64,000 nucleotides of DNA from NCBI RefSeq assembly GCF_029407905.1, contig NC_073630.1:43177001-43241000 (forward strand). The letters run 5' to 3'. The notes under the pieces are model-generated. The model had not been told where the DNA came from. It did no database searches and worked only from the letters and a program-made list of their open reading frames with translations. The translations under genes and the position numbers were made by a program. Source of the stretch: Bubalus kerabau (Eukaryota; Chordata; Mammalia; Artiodactyla; Bovidae). Shown here piece by piece: positions 46,081 through 57,713 of this stretch. Every line of letters starts with the position of its first letter. Positions within the stretch are counted from its first letter, which is position 1.

Positions 46081-47288
46081 TTGGTTGAAAGACAAGATTA
46101 CACAAATTTTAATCTCCTCTATTGTTCTAATTTTATTATATTGACTTTAATTTTTTAATATGCTTTGAACTATAAGAAAAACAGCATATTCATTCATAGA
46201 TGCAAGATTTCAGTCTTAGTTTGCAGGGCTTTTTTTTTTTAACTGAACTATACATTCTGAGCCATAATAACTTTAGTTCAGATTGTCTATCTGTCTAGAA
46301 CATCACCTGAACCCAAGCCCATGGTCAACAATTAGCCCAAAATATTCATAAAAAAATGTGTGCTCTAATTTTTGAGATGGGATTTTGAATTTATGCAGGG
46401 ACATGACACTTTTTCCCACAAAATCTTTTATAAAAACAAATGAACCCCTGGAGGGTTCAGGAGTCAACATAATTGTGTGGGCAGGATTTATTTGTACAGT
46501 GAATCCAATAAGACAGTTCTAAAATGTTATTAGCAATAAAGTCACTCAAAATAAACTTAGTTCCTACATTAACACACAACTTTTCTAAAAGGAACTACCC
46601 TTAATTTTAGATTATAGTTAGTCTTTATTCATTCATATATCCCAGAAATATTTGTTGTAAGATTGTTTATTTCTACATATTCTTCCAGATCTTAGAAAAG
46701 GGAGGGTCCAGTGATTGTCATCAATAAGTTGTTTAAATCTGAGAGGAAACAGAAATAAATAGGTGATTACAATTACAGACATGTGATTGTCAAAAAATCT
46801 GTTGGCAAAATTAAAATGTTAGGTCTATAACATTAGGAGAGACAGTCTTGGGCCTTCCAGACTACTACCTGACAGAATCAGGAGAGTTACAACTGCTTTG
46901 TTTATCTTTATTGTCAGCTGGTCATCACTCATGCTACCCTTGAAAATTCAGTAAATTAGTGTTAGTACTGAGTCTGTAAGGAAACAGATCGATACGCTCA
47001 GCCTAGTACTCTCAGTGCATTTAATGTATGTGAGGGATTTTTCTTTTTGCAAAATGCCAACAATTACTTTTTCAGTATGTTCAGCCATTTCACTACTTCT
47101 TTTATGCAGAATAATTTTAAATAAACTAATGACTAAACAGAGAAAAATAGTCGGAAGTACAAAAGATCTAAAATAATTAAGAATTTTAGAGAGTTGGAAT
47201 TCAAAAGAAACTTAAGGATTATTTTGTCTAACACATTTATTTTTTTGGTTTAAGCATTCCCTCTCAACATCAAAGAAAGGAAAGAAGG
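46081..47288. other. No gene recognised
   Basis: 1.2 kb of AT-rich, apparently single-copy DNA, with a poly-T run at 46230-46240. Confidence 0.5.
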
Positions 47289-47289
47289 C

Positions 47290-47322
<33 letters not shown>

Positions 47323-47325
47323 GTG
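47290..47325. repeat. (TG)n-(CG)n-(TG)n microsatellite
   Basis: 36 bases of strictly alternating pyrimidine and purine with a CGCGCGCG core. Such sequence favours Z-DNA under supercoiling. Confidence 0.95.
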
Positions 47326-47940
47326 AATGTAGTCGTGGCATGTGCTTTGCCAGGCATTCTGTGAGTTTAGAAGTTGAGGGAAAAGAGGGAGCACTATGGA
47401 CTTCTGGAGAGAGTGCGGATGCATAGATGCAAAGATATCACCTTTATCCCCGAGGAATATAAAGTTGAGTGGAGACATTACAACCAAATAAGTAGTATGC
47501 CATAAAATAGGATACAGTGATAAACTAATCAGATTTTTTGATGACCGTTTGAAAGAGGGAAGAGACAGTCCATCTGAGTTCATCTGGTAAAACTTTATAA
47601 GTTACATGCAATAAAAATAAAAATCAGCATTTTTAGGATTTTCTTTGTCCTTGCAAATTATCTTTTTTTATTGACAAATATAAAAGCAAATTTGTGTTCT
47701 GCCACTTCTTATTTCATAGTATTATAAAGAAATAAATGTAAAGAAATGTTTTGAATAATGTAAGCTTTATATTTTTAGAGTTTCTTTGTGTATTGTCATT
47801 TGGTGGAAACATATTTTCTCATCTCCAACAGTTTTTGTTTATTTTTATTTTTGTTTATTTTAATCTTAGTGTGAGATGTAGTATAGAAATGAGTAATAAT
47901 TTAAAATTCCAGATAATATAGATAGATGATATAGGCAGGT
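47326..47940. other. No gene recognised
   Basis: No identifiable element. The 123-codon minus frame (47212-47583) spans the microsatellite and is not convincing. Confidence 0.5.
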
Positions 47941-47941
47941 A

Positions 47942-48150
47942 TCCTGGGGGCTCAGATGGTAAAGAATCTGCCTGCAATGCAGGAGACCCAGGTTCAATCC
48001 CTAGGTCAGGAAGATCCTCTGGAGAAGGAAATGGCTACCCATTCCAGTTTTCTTGCATGGGAAATCCCATGGATAGAAGAGCCTGGCAGGCTATAGTCCA
48101 TGGGGTTGCAAAGAGACAGACACAACTGAGAAACTAACACACACACAAAC
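47942..48150 (+). mobile_element. Bov-tA SINE, plus strand
   Basis: Full head and body, tail of ACACACAC. Several changes from its siblings; B box GGTTCAATCC. TSD not clear. Confidence 0.92.
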
Positions 48151-48329
48151 TGGTGTAGTACAGTTATATCTAGCATGGACAGAAAGAGATAGAGAATAGA
48201 TACAACAATGGGGAGAGAAGGGGAGAGAGAGAGATTACGAAGTAGAGATCCCACAAACATCATTATGTTAAATACGTTCAGGTTATTATTCTACATGCAT
48301 TTCATTATATGGGTCAGCTGCTTAATTTG

Positions 48330-48395
48330 CTTATCTGTTCTATGAAATAAGTACTATTATTGTTACCCTGCTTATCACTGAAGAAACAAAACAGG
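48330..48395 (-). mobile_element. MIR-like fragment, minus strand
   Basis: GTACTATTATTGTTACCCTG near 48351 then ACTGAAGAAACAAAACAG resembles the MIR core. Short, low certainty. Confidence 0.5.
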
Positions 48396-48419
48396 TATAT
48401 TTGGTTTATTTATTTTTTT

Positions 48420-48860
48420 ACTGATGCAACAAATAACCATAAACTAAGTAAAATTTTATTCTCTCATAGTTGTGGAGGTCAGAAGCCCCAAACCAGTACC
48501 ATTAAGTGTCATCAAAGTTGAACTTCCTCCCTGGATTTTAGAGAAGAGTTGTTTGTTGACTTCTCCAGCTATGGTGCCTCTTCCAGCATTCTTTGTCTTG
48601 TGACTTCCCTCCAATCCCTGCCTCCATTTTCACATCACCTTCTCCTTTGCCTGTTTGTCTCTCCTCTCTCTGTATCAAATTTTCCTCTGCCTCTTTTACA
48701 GAAAGGATCTTATGATTACTGCCCAAAGGGAAAATCCAGGATATCCTATCTTAAGATACTTAATAGCATCTGTAAGATACTTTTTTTCCTTATTGGGTAA
48801 CAATTACAGTTTCCAATAGTTAGGAACTGATATTTTGGGTAACAGCCTATTACAAAAAGT
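48420..48860 (-). mobile_element. MLT1-type LTR (ERVL-MaLR), minus strand
   Basis: Reverse MLT1 landmarks: TTTTATTCTCTCATAGTTGTGGAGG near 48454, AGGATCTTATGATTACTGCC near 48705 and AATCCAGGATATCCTATCTTAAG near 48733. Solo LTR, no coding part. The frames on both strands are incidental. Confidence 0.8.
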
Positions 48861-49470
48861 TAGGTATTCTATTAAAGGATCTCACAGCTTGTAATTTGTA
48901 GAACCTCTCAGATGCTCAGTGCATAAACTCTGTATATCAATAATTATGTTACTGTCCACCATTCACCACTGATTTCATGTGATCTAATAATTAAAAAAAA
49001 ATTGCCCATCTTATAGTAATGTGAAGAGGGCTTACAAAATAATAATGTTCTCATCAAAATAATTCAATGAATTACAGAAACAAATCTATCATTGTCACAG
49101 TATAGCAATGCCTTTTGTTTTAAGCACTTAAAATAGTATTTGGGGATATTTACATTGATTTCCACAAGCTCAGTGAAACTACCTCAAAGACTAACTAGAT
49201 GCTTCCACCAACTCCTTATAGTAGAAGAGTATTACAAAACCTACTGTTGAAGTTATTTAAATTTCTTAGTGACAGTGCTGAAATGAAAATTAGTCAGAGT
49301 ACAAACTTAGTTAATTTTATTCTGTGTAGGCAGTCTGGTATTAATTATAAGGTATGGTGTAACTACTACTTTCTAGATGAACTGCATAATCACTTGAATA
49401 ATAATTTGAATACATTTAAGAATTAGTTGTGTGCTAAGTTTTTCAAAATGTTAAGGTCCATGAATTTTAT
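48861..49470. other. No gene recognised
   Basis: About 600 bp without a recognised element. Confidence 0.5.
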
Positions 49471-49562
49471 GATTATATTTATATACATATATGATTATGT
49501 ATATATGCAGATGATTATATAATATACTTTCATACATAACTATGTATATGTATTATATACAT
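49471..49562. repeat. AT-rich TATA/CATA low-complexity
   Basis: Imperfect TATATA, ATACAT and ATTATATA units. It resumes as TATATGTGTG after the SINE that splits it. Confidence 0.8.
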
Positions 49563-49775
49563 GTGTGGGCTTCCCAGGTGGCACTAGTGGTAAGAACCCG
49601 CCTGCCAATGCAGGAGAGATAAGAGATGCAGATTTGATCCCTGGGTCAGGAAGAGCCCCTGAAGAAGGGCATGGCAACTCACTCCAGTATTCTTTCCTGA
49701 TGAATCCCCATGGATAGAGGAACCTGGCAAGTTATAGTCCATAGGGTCACACAACTGAAGTGACTTAGCATGAAT
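49563..49775 (+). mobile_element. Bov-tA SINE, plus strand
   Basis: Inserted into the AT-rich tract. Head starts TGGGCTTCCCAGGTGGC; one part of the body near 49750 is missing about 10 bases. TSD obscured by low complexity. Confidence 0.92.
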
Positions 49776-49825
49776 CCATTATATGTGTGTGTATCTATAT
49801 CTATTTATGTATATATTGACTGTTT

Positions 49826-50412
49826 TTGTTGTTCAGTCATCCAGTTGTATACAAGTCTTTGTGATCCCAGGGACTGCAGCACGCCAGCACGCCAGACCTC
49901 CCTGTCCCTCACCATCTCCCAGAGTTTGCCCAAGTTCATGTCCATTGCATCAGTGATGCCGTCCAGCCATCTCATCCTCTGATGCCCTCTTCTCCTTCTG
50001 CCCTCAATCTTTCCCACCATCGGGGACTTTTCCAACGAGGTTTCTATTCACATCAGATGACCAAAATACCGGAGCTTAGCTTCAGCATTAGTCCTTCCAG
50101 TGAATATTCATCATTGATCTCCCTTAAGATTGACTAGTTTGCTCTCCTTGCTGTCCAAGGGACTTTCAAGAGTCTTCTCCAGCACCACAGTTTGAAGGCA
50201 TCAATTTGCTGGTGTACGTGACCACTGGGAAGACCATAGGGACACTTGGCAAAGTAATGTCTCTGCTTTTCAACACACTGTCTATGTTTGTCATCGCTTT
50301 CCTGCTAAGAAGCGGTCATCTGATTTCATGGCTGCAGTTGCCATCCGCAGTGATTTTGGAGCCCAAGAAGATGAAATCTGTCACTACTTCCCCTTCTACT
50401 TGCCATGCAGTA
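49826..50412 (-). mobile_element. Old BovB 3' end, minus strand
   Basis: From TTGTTGTTCAGTCATCCAG to TTGCCATGCAGTAAC. It is more diverged than other copies, with a direct repeat CAGCACGCCAGCACGCCAG near 49880 and a ~40-bp deletion near 50210. Confidence 0.92.
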
Positions 50413-50414
50413 AC

Positions 50415-50448
50415 ATGTGTGTGTGTGTGTGTGTGTATGTATATGTAT
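50415..50448. repeat. (TG)n / TATG microsatellite
   Basis: Eleven TG units followed by TATGTATATGTATAG, at the truncated edge of the BovB. Confidence 0.92.
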
Positions 50449-51069
50449 AGAAAACCTGCAAGTGTTTTCTATCAAAATTATAAAGGCGTAATAGTCTTTT
50501 TGTTGAGGGGGTCCTCTAGGATGTGAGAACTACTAGCCTAAAGAAGATGGAAATGTTGATGGAACAAGATGCCCAGACCCATCCTCTGTTCTCACCCATT
50601 CCTGTTAGCCTAACTCCCACATTGAATACCTGCATAGAAACCCAAAAATGCAGTTTGAGCACTATTGATTGGGAGAAATAGAACTACTACACACTCTATA
50701 TAAAGATGAATGTTTCAGTTTCTCTCTCCCCATAGAACATAGAAGTATTAGGCCTCCCCTAACATTTCAGGGACCAAGGGCAAAGGACAAATGAAAGGCC
50801 ACTATTATATATCTAAATAGATAAAACTGAAACTAACATTCCATTAATAATTCCATTATCTCCTCCAACCTATACACATATACTTTCAAAATGATCTTGA
50901 AGGCCAGACTCAAACTGAGAATTTCAAACTCCTAGGTGTTTCAGCCTCTTGTTTCTAACCCCCATTATGTCCTATTTCTCTTTCCATTCCCAAGTTTATC
51001 CCATATAACAATGTGCTCAGTATATATGCCAGATGAACACACCAAAACTTCATTGACAACTCACAGCAA
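50449..51069. other. No gene recognised
   Basis: No element named. An LTR origin is possible but not supported. Confidence 0.45.
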
Positions 51070-51290
51070 AAGAGCTTCCCTGGTGGCTCAGATAGTAAAG
51101 AATTTGCCTGCAATGCAGAACTGTGTTGGATCCCTGAGTTGGGAAGATCCCCTGGAGAAGAAAATTGTTACCCACTCCAGTATTCTTGCCTGGAGAATTG
51201 CATGGATAGAGGAGCCTGGCAGACTACAGACCAAGAGGTCACAAAGAGTCAGATATGACTGAATGACTAGCACTTTCACTTCACTTTTTC
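51070..51290 (+). mobile_element. Bov-tA SINE, plus strand
   Basis: A box TGGCTCAGATAG kept; a deletion near 51117 removes part of the B-box region. The tail is TTCACTTCAC repeats. Confidence 0.92.
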
Positions 51291-51524
51291 ATTTTCACTC
51301 TTTTATGCAAGTCTAAGTGGGGAAGGAGGTCCACAATCTGACATGGGATTTTCTGATGCTGCTTTAGCTACCTTTGAGGGGTGCTGTGTTGATTCAGCCA
51401 TGTCATTCCTAGTAATTGAAATTGCACTTTTACCAGCCTTTCACAAGGAAATGGAAATCCTGAAGACAAAGTAGGGAGAACCTTTGATTTTTTATGTTCT
51501 GAAAACAGAACAAAACAAAAGCAC
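51291..51524. other. No gene recognised
   Basis: Short stretch without identified content. Confidence 0.5.
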
Positions 51525-51800
51525 AGACTGTGTGATTTAAGCAATACAAAATTCTTTTCTCACAGTTTTTTGGAGGCTGGAAGTCTGAGGTCAAACTGCC
51601 AATAGGTTGGTTTCTCCTGAGGCTTCTCTCCCTTTACTGTGCCCTCCAAGGTATTTTCTTTGGGCACATGCACTCCTGGTGTCTTTTCTACTTATAAGGA
51701 CACCAGTCTTATCAAACTAGGGGCCCATCCTTATAATATCATTTAACATTCATTATCTTTTAAAAGGTCCTATCTCTAAATGCAGTTACATTGTTGGCTT
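51525..51800 (-). mobile_element. MLT1-type LTR (ERVL-MaLR), minus strand, partial
   Basis: TTCTCACAGTTTTTTGGAGGC near 51557, CTTATAAGGACACCAGTCTTAT near 51691 and GGTCCTATCTCTAAATGCAG near 51765 are reverse MLT1 landmarks in order. Confidence 0.82.
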
Positions 51801-51938
51801 TACTTACATAATTTAATACTTTTGAGTATGACTGACTACATAAAGATGGTATAGTCTTCCTAACTTATAAAAGAGGAATCTGCACTTAAGTAAATTGCCC
51901 AGGAATATTTAAGCCAAAAACTATGTGTAGATCTAATG

Positions 51939-52150
51939 AGGGCTTCCCTGGTGGCTCAGCAGTAAAGAATCAGCCTGCTAATGTAGGAGATGTGGGTTCA
52001 ATCCCTGAGTAAAGAAGATCCCCTGGAGAAAGAAATGGCAACCCACTTCAGTATTCTTGCCTGGGAAATCCCATGGACAGAAGAGCCTGGGGGCTACAGT
52101 CTATGGGGTTGCAAAAAGTCAGACAAGACTTAGCAACTAAACAACAACAA
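51939..52150 (+). mobile_element. Bov-tA SINE, plus strand
   Basis: TSDs AGATCTAATG (51929-51938) and AGATTTAATG (52151-52160). Tail (AAC)n. Confidence 0.94.
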
Positions 52151-52160
52151 AGATTTAATG

Positions 52161-53484
52161 CAGGTAGACTGGCCTTTTCCTTTCTGCTCAAAGTTGCCTG
52201 AGTCAATGAAGAAAGAACACATTGCACTGCAGAATTTATTATTTGCACTACAAATTCCTACAAGTGCTTTAAATCACTGGTAGCGGAAGCATCTCCCATG
52301 ACCTGAACACTTCTGGTATTCCTGAACTCACAATTTCAGTACTTTCTAGACTAGAGAGTATTTTGGTAGAAATGTAAGGTAATATTTAGTTTTAACCACA
52401 TGAGCCTGTGGAGTGACATTTATCATACAGGAGTTGGTCTTGTACTTAGGTTTATTTTTCTTTTCACTAATTCCTGCCACAACACACTCCTTGATGAACA
52501 TGTGAAGGTTTCCTAGAAGGCAGTCAGGGAACCTGAGGTCCCAATAAAGGTGATCACAATAATTAACAGAGGTGGAAATCCCACAAAACAGAAATTAAGC
52601 AAGTGAGAGTATTAGTTTGTTCTTTTTTGGCAGTATTCTGAACTTCTAATCATGATAGTCCATCATTGGTGATCAGTAAGGAAAATGATGCAACCTATCT
52701 CCACTCTTAAAGACCGTTCTCTTCTTTGGAAATAAGTCACAGAGCCAAGCACTGGCTGCAGAGAGGTGCTTATTGCACCATCTTGTTCCCTCAGGGCTCC
52801 GGATGCAGTTTCATGGTCCCTGTTGGAGTTGCCTCTGGATCTGGGTTTTGGTGAAGGCTGCCGTTTGGATTTGTATAGAATACCTTTCTTCCAGGAAGCT
52901 GTGTTCCTTTAACTAAACTTCAGTTTTCATTTATGGCCTAGTAAAAAGGAAAGTGAAAATTCCTTTGAGCTATTTTCACATCCTAGTATAAAGCATGTCA
53001 AATATGCTAAGATGGTAATAGTCTTTATTCAATATTCTGTAGTTAAAAATTATGAAACTCTAATCACCTAAAATATTATTTCAAAAATTTAAATATTTTT
53101 CTATATATATAACTTCACCTTTAGAGATAGACTAATAAGAATAATACATGTTTGGGGGGTGTTTTTTAATGAACATTATTATTATTACTTAGCACCATGA
53201 CATTAGAAAACTCTCTGTTTCTCTATTGTCTTTAAATTGTTTCTGATTTTTGCTGTATTTATAAAACCTGAGCATCAGAATAATTTTCATAGAAAAGAAT
53301 ACTGTATTTGAGTATCCTCTAGCTATTAGGAATAATAGGAAGTTGAATTAATAGTTGGAATTATATAAAATAGATCCAATATCCTTAAAAGTAAGATAAA
53401 TTATCATAACTATTTAAATTTTGTTAAATAGACGTTTATAATTTTCTATAGATGGGTTGAGTGGCAGAGTATGGAAAATAAAAA
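52161..53484. other. No gene recognised
   Basis: 1.3 kb without young repeats. 52740-52920 is locally GC-richer, but shows no open frame with coding character. Confidence 0.5.
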
Positions 53485-53490
53485 CATAAA

Positions 53491-54413
53491 TCAGTTCAGT
53501 TCAGTTCAGTTGCTCAGTCATGTCTGACTCTTTGTGATCCCATGGACTGCAGCATGTGAGGCCTCCCTGTCCATCACCAACTCCTGGAGTTCACCCAAAC
53601 CCAAGTCTATTGAGTTGGTGATGCCATCCAACCATCTCATCCTCTGTCGTCCCCTTCTCCTCCTGCCCTCAATCTGTCCCAGCATCAGAGTCTTTTCCAA
53701 TGAGTCAGCTCTTCCCATCAGGTGGTCAAAGTATTGGAGTTTCAGCTTCAACATCAGTCCTTCCAATGAACCCAGGACTGATCTCCTTTAGGATGGACTG
53801 GTTGGATCTCCTTACAGTCCAAGGGACTCTCAAGAGTCTTCTCCAACACCACAGTTCAAAAGCATCATTCTTCGGCACTCGGCTTTCTTCACAGTCCATC
53901 TCTCACATCCATACATGACCACTGGAAAAACCATAGCCTTGACTAGATGGACCTTTGTTGGCAAAGTAATCTCTCTGCTTTTTTTTTTTTTTTTTTTAAT
54001 TTTATTTTATTTTTAAACTTAACATAACTGTATTAGATTTCATATGTTGTCTAGGTTGGTCCTAACTTTCCTGCCAAAGAGTAAGTGTCTTTTAATTTCA
54101 TGGCTGCAGTCACTATCTGCAGTGATTTTGGAGCCCAAGAAAATGAAAGTCAGACACTGTTTCCACTCTTTCCATGAAGTGATGGGATCAGATGTCATGT
54201 TCTTAGTTTTATGAATGCTGAGTTTTAAGCCAACTTTTTCATTCTTCTCTTTCACTTTTCATCAAGAGGTTTCTTAAGTTGTGTTTTGCTTTCTGCCATA
54301 AGGGTAGTATCACCTGCATATCTGAGGTTATTAATATTTCTCCCAGCAATCTTGATTCCAGCTTGCGCTTCATCCAGCCCAGCATTTCTCATGATGTACT
54401 CTGCATATAAATA
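53491..54413 (-). mobile_element. BovB 3' end, minus strand
   Basis: About 860 bp of BovB after removing a nested L1 tip (53979-54040). A short TSD (ATAAAT) is possible at 53485-53490 and after 54407. The coding region is frameshifted; the box A to YADD part of the RT is not intact (54252-54458 reads NNLRYAGDTTLM, so the first Asp of the catalytic pair is changed to Gly). Confidence 0.92.
53979..54040 (-). mobile_element. Very short L1 3' tip in BovB
   Basis: Poly-T then TTTTATTTTATTTTTAAACTT and TAACTGTATTAGATTT, the same L1 tip type as 4511-4593. It lies between CTCTCTGCTTT and CATATGTTGTCTAGG of the BovB. Confidence 0.88.
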
Positions 54414-55049
54414 GCATGGTACATAGTATAGAAATGATAGTGCTAAAATACCAGTCATGAAACCTGTATAGATGGCAGGAATAACAGAATTTGCCGGTCA
54501 TTTCTAGAGAGAGATTTGTCAGGCCTAATAAGGTAAGAATATTCAGATGGGATTGAGTAATTTTTATATCAGGCCATGGGCTTACTCCAAACTAAGCCTG
54601 GACCAAGGCGAACTGCAGCATTGGCCAGTATTCCTTGCCCTGGTATTACATCTCCTCTCCATCCCAATACTCTGAATTCTGTTTCATCTAAGGCACTCTT
54701 TGTATTTGGGACAAATATAACTAGAGCAGTGACTTATGTAGCTTTATATTTCTGCCTACAAAGATATGATGGCAATCGGGGCACTGGATAAATTCATAAA
54801 AAGTGACTTCTGCTCTTAAAATCTATGTACCTCTACATATGTGAGTGATGTGGGAGTGAGAAGACCCTGATGGATGGGCACTGATTACATGGGATTTGGG
54901 ATTTGATGTCAAAGACAGTGGTTTGATGTGGAAGGCCAGGAAGGACAATGCTGAATATGTGAGAGTTGGAGAGGGCTGCTTCCAAATCCCGCAGTCTCAT
55001 GTATGTCCCCCTCTATGCACACATACACACATTGATAAAGTATAGCAGA
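54414..55049. other. No gene recognised
   Basis: The 71-codon plus frame 54576-54791 has no recognisable family. Confidence 0.5.
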
Positions 55050-55245
55050 TAAGCTTCACTGGCAGGTAGACCTGTATTCATGACTTAGATACATCACAAA
55101 GTTATTTGTACTCTTACAGCCTGTGAAAGGTTACAAGCCCTTATTTCTGAGGATTGTCATGAAGATTAAATTGAAAAATAGGTATGTGGAATATTTCCAG
55201 TGGAATTTCTGTCACAAAACAAGTGCCCAGTGAATGAAACTACAA
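55050..55245 (+). mobile_element. MIR SINE, plus strand, diverged
   Basis: CACTGGCAGGTAGACCTGTATTC near 55056, TGAGGATTGTCATGAAGATTAAATTG near 55147 and the GTGCCCAGTGAATGAA end follow MIR order. Confidence 0.65.
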
Positions 55246-56159
55246 GTATAATTTCTACAATTGTAGTTTTATCTAATTAATTAACTTAAACTGACTCTGA
55301 CACATCATACCGTATATTTCCAGGGATATTCATGGGATCAGTGAATTCCTCTAAGATTTTGCAGCCAAGATTAGTTTCTGAGCTAAGTTTCTACAGGCAC
55401 TTAGAAATTGTTTGGCTAGAGATAGGCAGGAGAGAGGGGAAGAGTTTGTAGTGGTGTGACAGATTATATTTTTCCAAATATGGTCTACCCTTCTAAAATG
55501 TGACCTGCAGTGCCCTGTTAAGAGGGGATGATTCCAGTCATTCATGATGTCGAAATTTATTCCTATCTGTAGTTCATATGTTCGTCCCTTACTTGAAGTC
55601 TGGAAGTCAGCATACCATTACCTCCCAATTTTCACTCTGAAACCATTACAATTAAGCTTCTTTTACCTACAGCTGAGTGCTACTACTGCAAAGGACCTGC
55701 AGAGTGCCTTAGCATTCCACATTAGAGTTTCCAAATCTAGCAATGAAGAGACAGCTTGTATTTTATACTTCTTGCATAGTTGCAAGAAATTATCTTTCTT
55801 CATTATTCATCTTCTCATATATTTTTCAAACTCTATTATTATGTAGATTTCCCTCCCCCCAGCATTTTCACATACTTAATGTAACCTCAACCCTGATATT
55901 CCAGAAAATTTGAAACCAAAAAAATAATATTTTGATTTCTTAAGATACTTTGAAGTGCTTTAAATACATAAGTTAGCAGAACCAGGATTCATCATTTTCT
56001 CAAGAAGTAATTTTGAAATATGCTTTACAAAAATGTGGTGTAAGCAAAGTCAAACCACAATACATGTGTTTTGTGAAAATGCTGAAACATCTGGTTTTTG
56101 ACAAATAATAGTTAAAAATTGACTAAAGTATCATAGTTTCTTCAAAGCACTTAAGATTG
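55246..56159. other. No gene recognised
   Basis: Around 900 bp. 55380-55540 may belong to an old LTR (GGTCTACCCTTCTAAAATGTG near 55482), but this is too weak to call. Confidence 0.45.
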
Positions 56160-56365
56160 TCTTCACGGAAATTTACTCATTTGTTTCTCATGACAGGGCG
56201 TTTCTCCTCTTCCTTTTTACACATGAAATAATAGTGAAGACCAGAAAGTTCAGTGACTAAAATATCCAGAAGCCAGACCACAAAGCTGGGTTGGGTGATT
56301 GCTTGGATTTGAACCCGTATATTTTACACTTACCTTCAGCACACAGTACACTGGCCCACGATGAT
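56160..56365 (-). mobile_element. MIR SINE, minus strand
   Basis: TTTTTACACATGAAATAATAG near 56214, the CAGAAGCCAGACCACAAAGCTGGGTT region near 56267 and TTTGAACCCGTATATT near 56308 match reverse MIR. Confidence 0.75.
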
Positions 56366-56552
56366 ACTGACACATTCATTCAGCAGGTATTTATTGGATA
56401 CATACTATAGACCAGGTGCTGAGAATCCATTGTAATGTGGCCAATTCTTTGTTTCATGGTGGTCTGTTCAATGTACTGAATAAGTAATGGCACTTATAAG
56501 TAAAAATTAAAAATGTAACAGTTCCTCAAATACCATAGAATAGTATTACCAT

Positions 56553-56816
56553 GCTAAGCCACTTCAGTCGTGTCGGACTCTGTGCGACCCCATAGACCGC
56601 AGCCCACCAGGCTCCCCCGTCCCTGGGATTCTCCAGGCAAGAACACTGGAGTGGGTTGCCATTTCCTTCTCCAATGCATGAAAGTGAAAAGTGAAAGTGA
56701 AGTCGCTCAGTCCTGTCCGACTCTTAACGACCCCATGGACTGCAGCCTATCAGGCTCCTCCGCCCACCGGATTTTCCAGGCAAGAGTACTGGAGTGGGGT
56801 GCCATTGCCTTCTCCG
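56553..56816 (-). mobile_element. Bov-A2 SINE dimer, first of a tandem pair
   Basis: Flanked by AGTATTACCAT at 56542-56552 and 56817-56827. It lacks the (CTG)n run at its left end. Confidence 0.96.
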
Positions 56817-56827
56817 AGTATTACCAT

Positions 56828-57104
56828 GCTGCTGCTGTTGCTAAGTTGCTTCAGTAGTGTCCGACTCTGTGCGACCCCATAGACGGCAGCCCACCAGGCT
56901 CCCCCGTCCCTGGGATTCTCCAGGGAAGAACACTGGAGTGGGTTGCTGTTTCCTTCTCCAATGCATGAAAGTGAAAAGTGAAAGTGAAGTCTCTCAGTCG
57001 TGTCTGACTCTTAGCGACCCCATGGACTGCAGCCTACCAGGCTCCTACGTCCATGGATTTTCCAGGCAAGAGTACTGGAGTGGGGTGCCATTGCCTTCTC
57101 CACG
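56828..57104 (-). mobile_element. Bov-A2 SINE dimer, second of a tandem pair
   Basis: Flanked by AGTATTACCAT at 56817-56827 and 57105-57115. It has a short CTG run at its left end and differs at scattered sites from the first copy. Confidence 0.96.
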
Positions 57105-57713
57105 AGTATTACCATAAGATCCTGCAGTTCCACTTCTGAGTATATACACAAAATTTGAGTTTGAATTCACAGATACCTGAAAACCAATTTTCATAGCAGC
57201 CTTATTGACAAGAGCCAAAAGATAGATACAAATCAAGTGCCCACTGACAGATCAATGGATAAACCAAATATAGAATAGACATACAATGGAATTTTCTTCA
57301 GTTCTAAAAAGGAAGGAGATTCTGACAAATGCTATGACATGGAGGAACTTTGAAGACATTACAATAATTGAAATAAACCAACCACAAAAGGACAAATTTT
57401 GAATGATTCTACTTATAGTGTGTTCCTACAATAATCAAATTCATAGAGACAGAAAGCAGAATGGTAGTTGCCACATCTGGGGGAGAGAAAAGAATTAGCA
57501 TTTAAAGGGTACAGTGTTTCAGTTTAAGCAGATGAAAAACGTTCTAGAGGTTGACTGTCAGTTCAGTTCAGTTCAGTTGCTCAGTCATGTTAAACTCTTT
57601 GCAACCCCATGGACTGCAGCACGCCAGGCTTCCCTGTCTTTGACCAACTCCCAAAGTTTACTCAAACACATGTCCATTGAGTCGGTGACGCCATCCAATG
57701 ATCTCCTCCTCTG

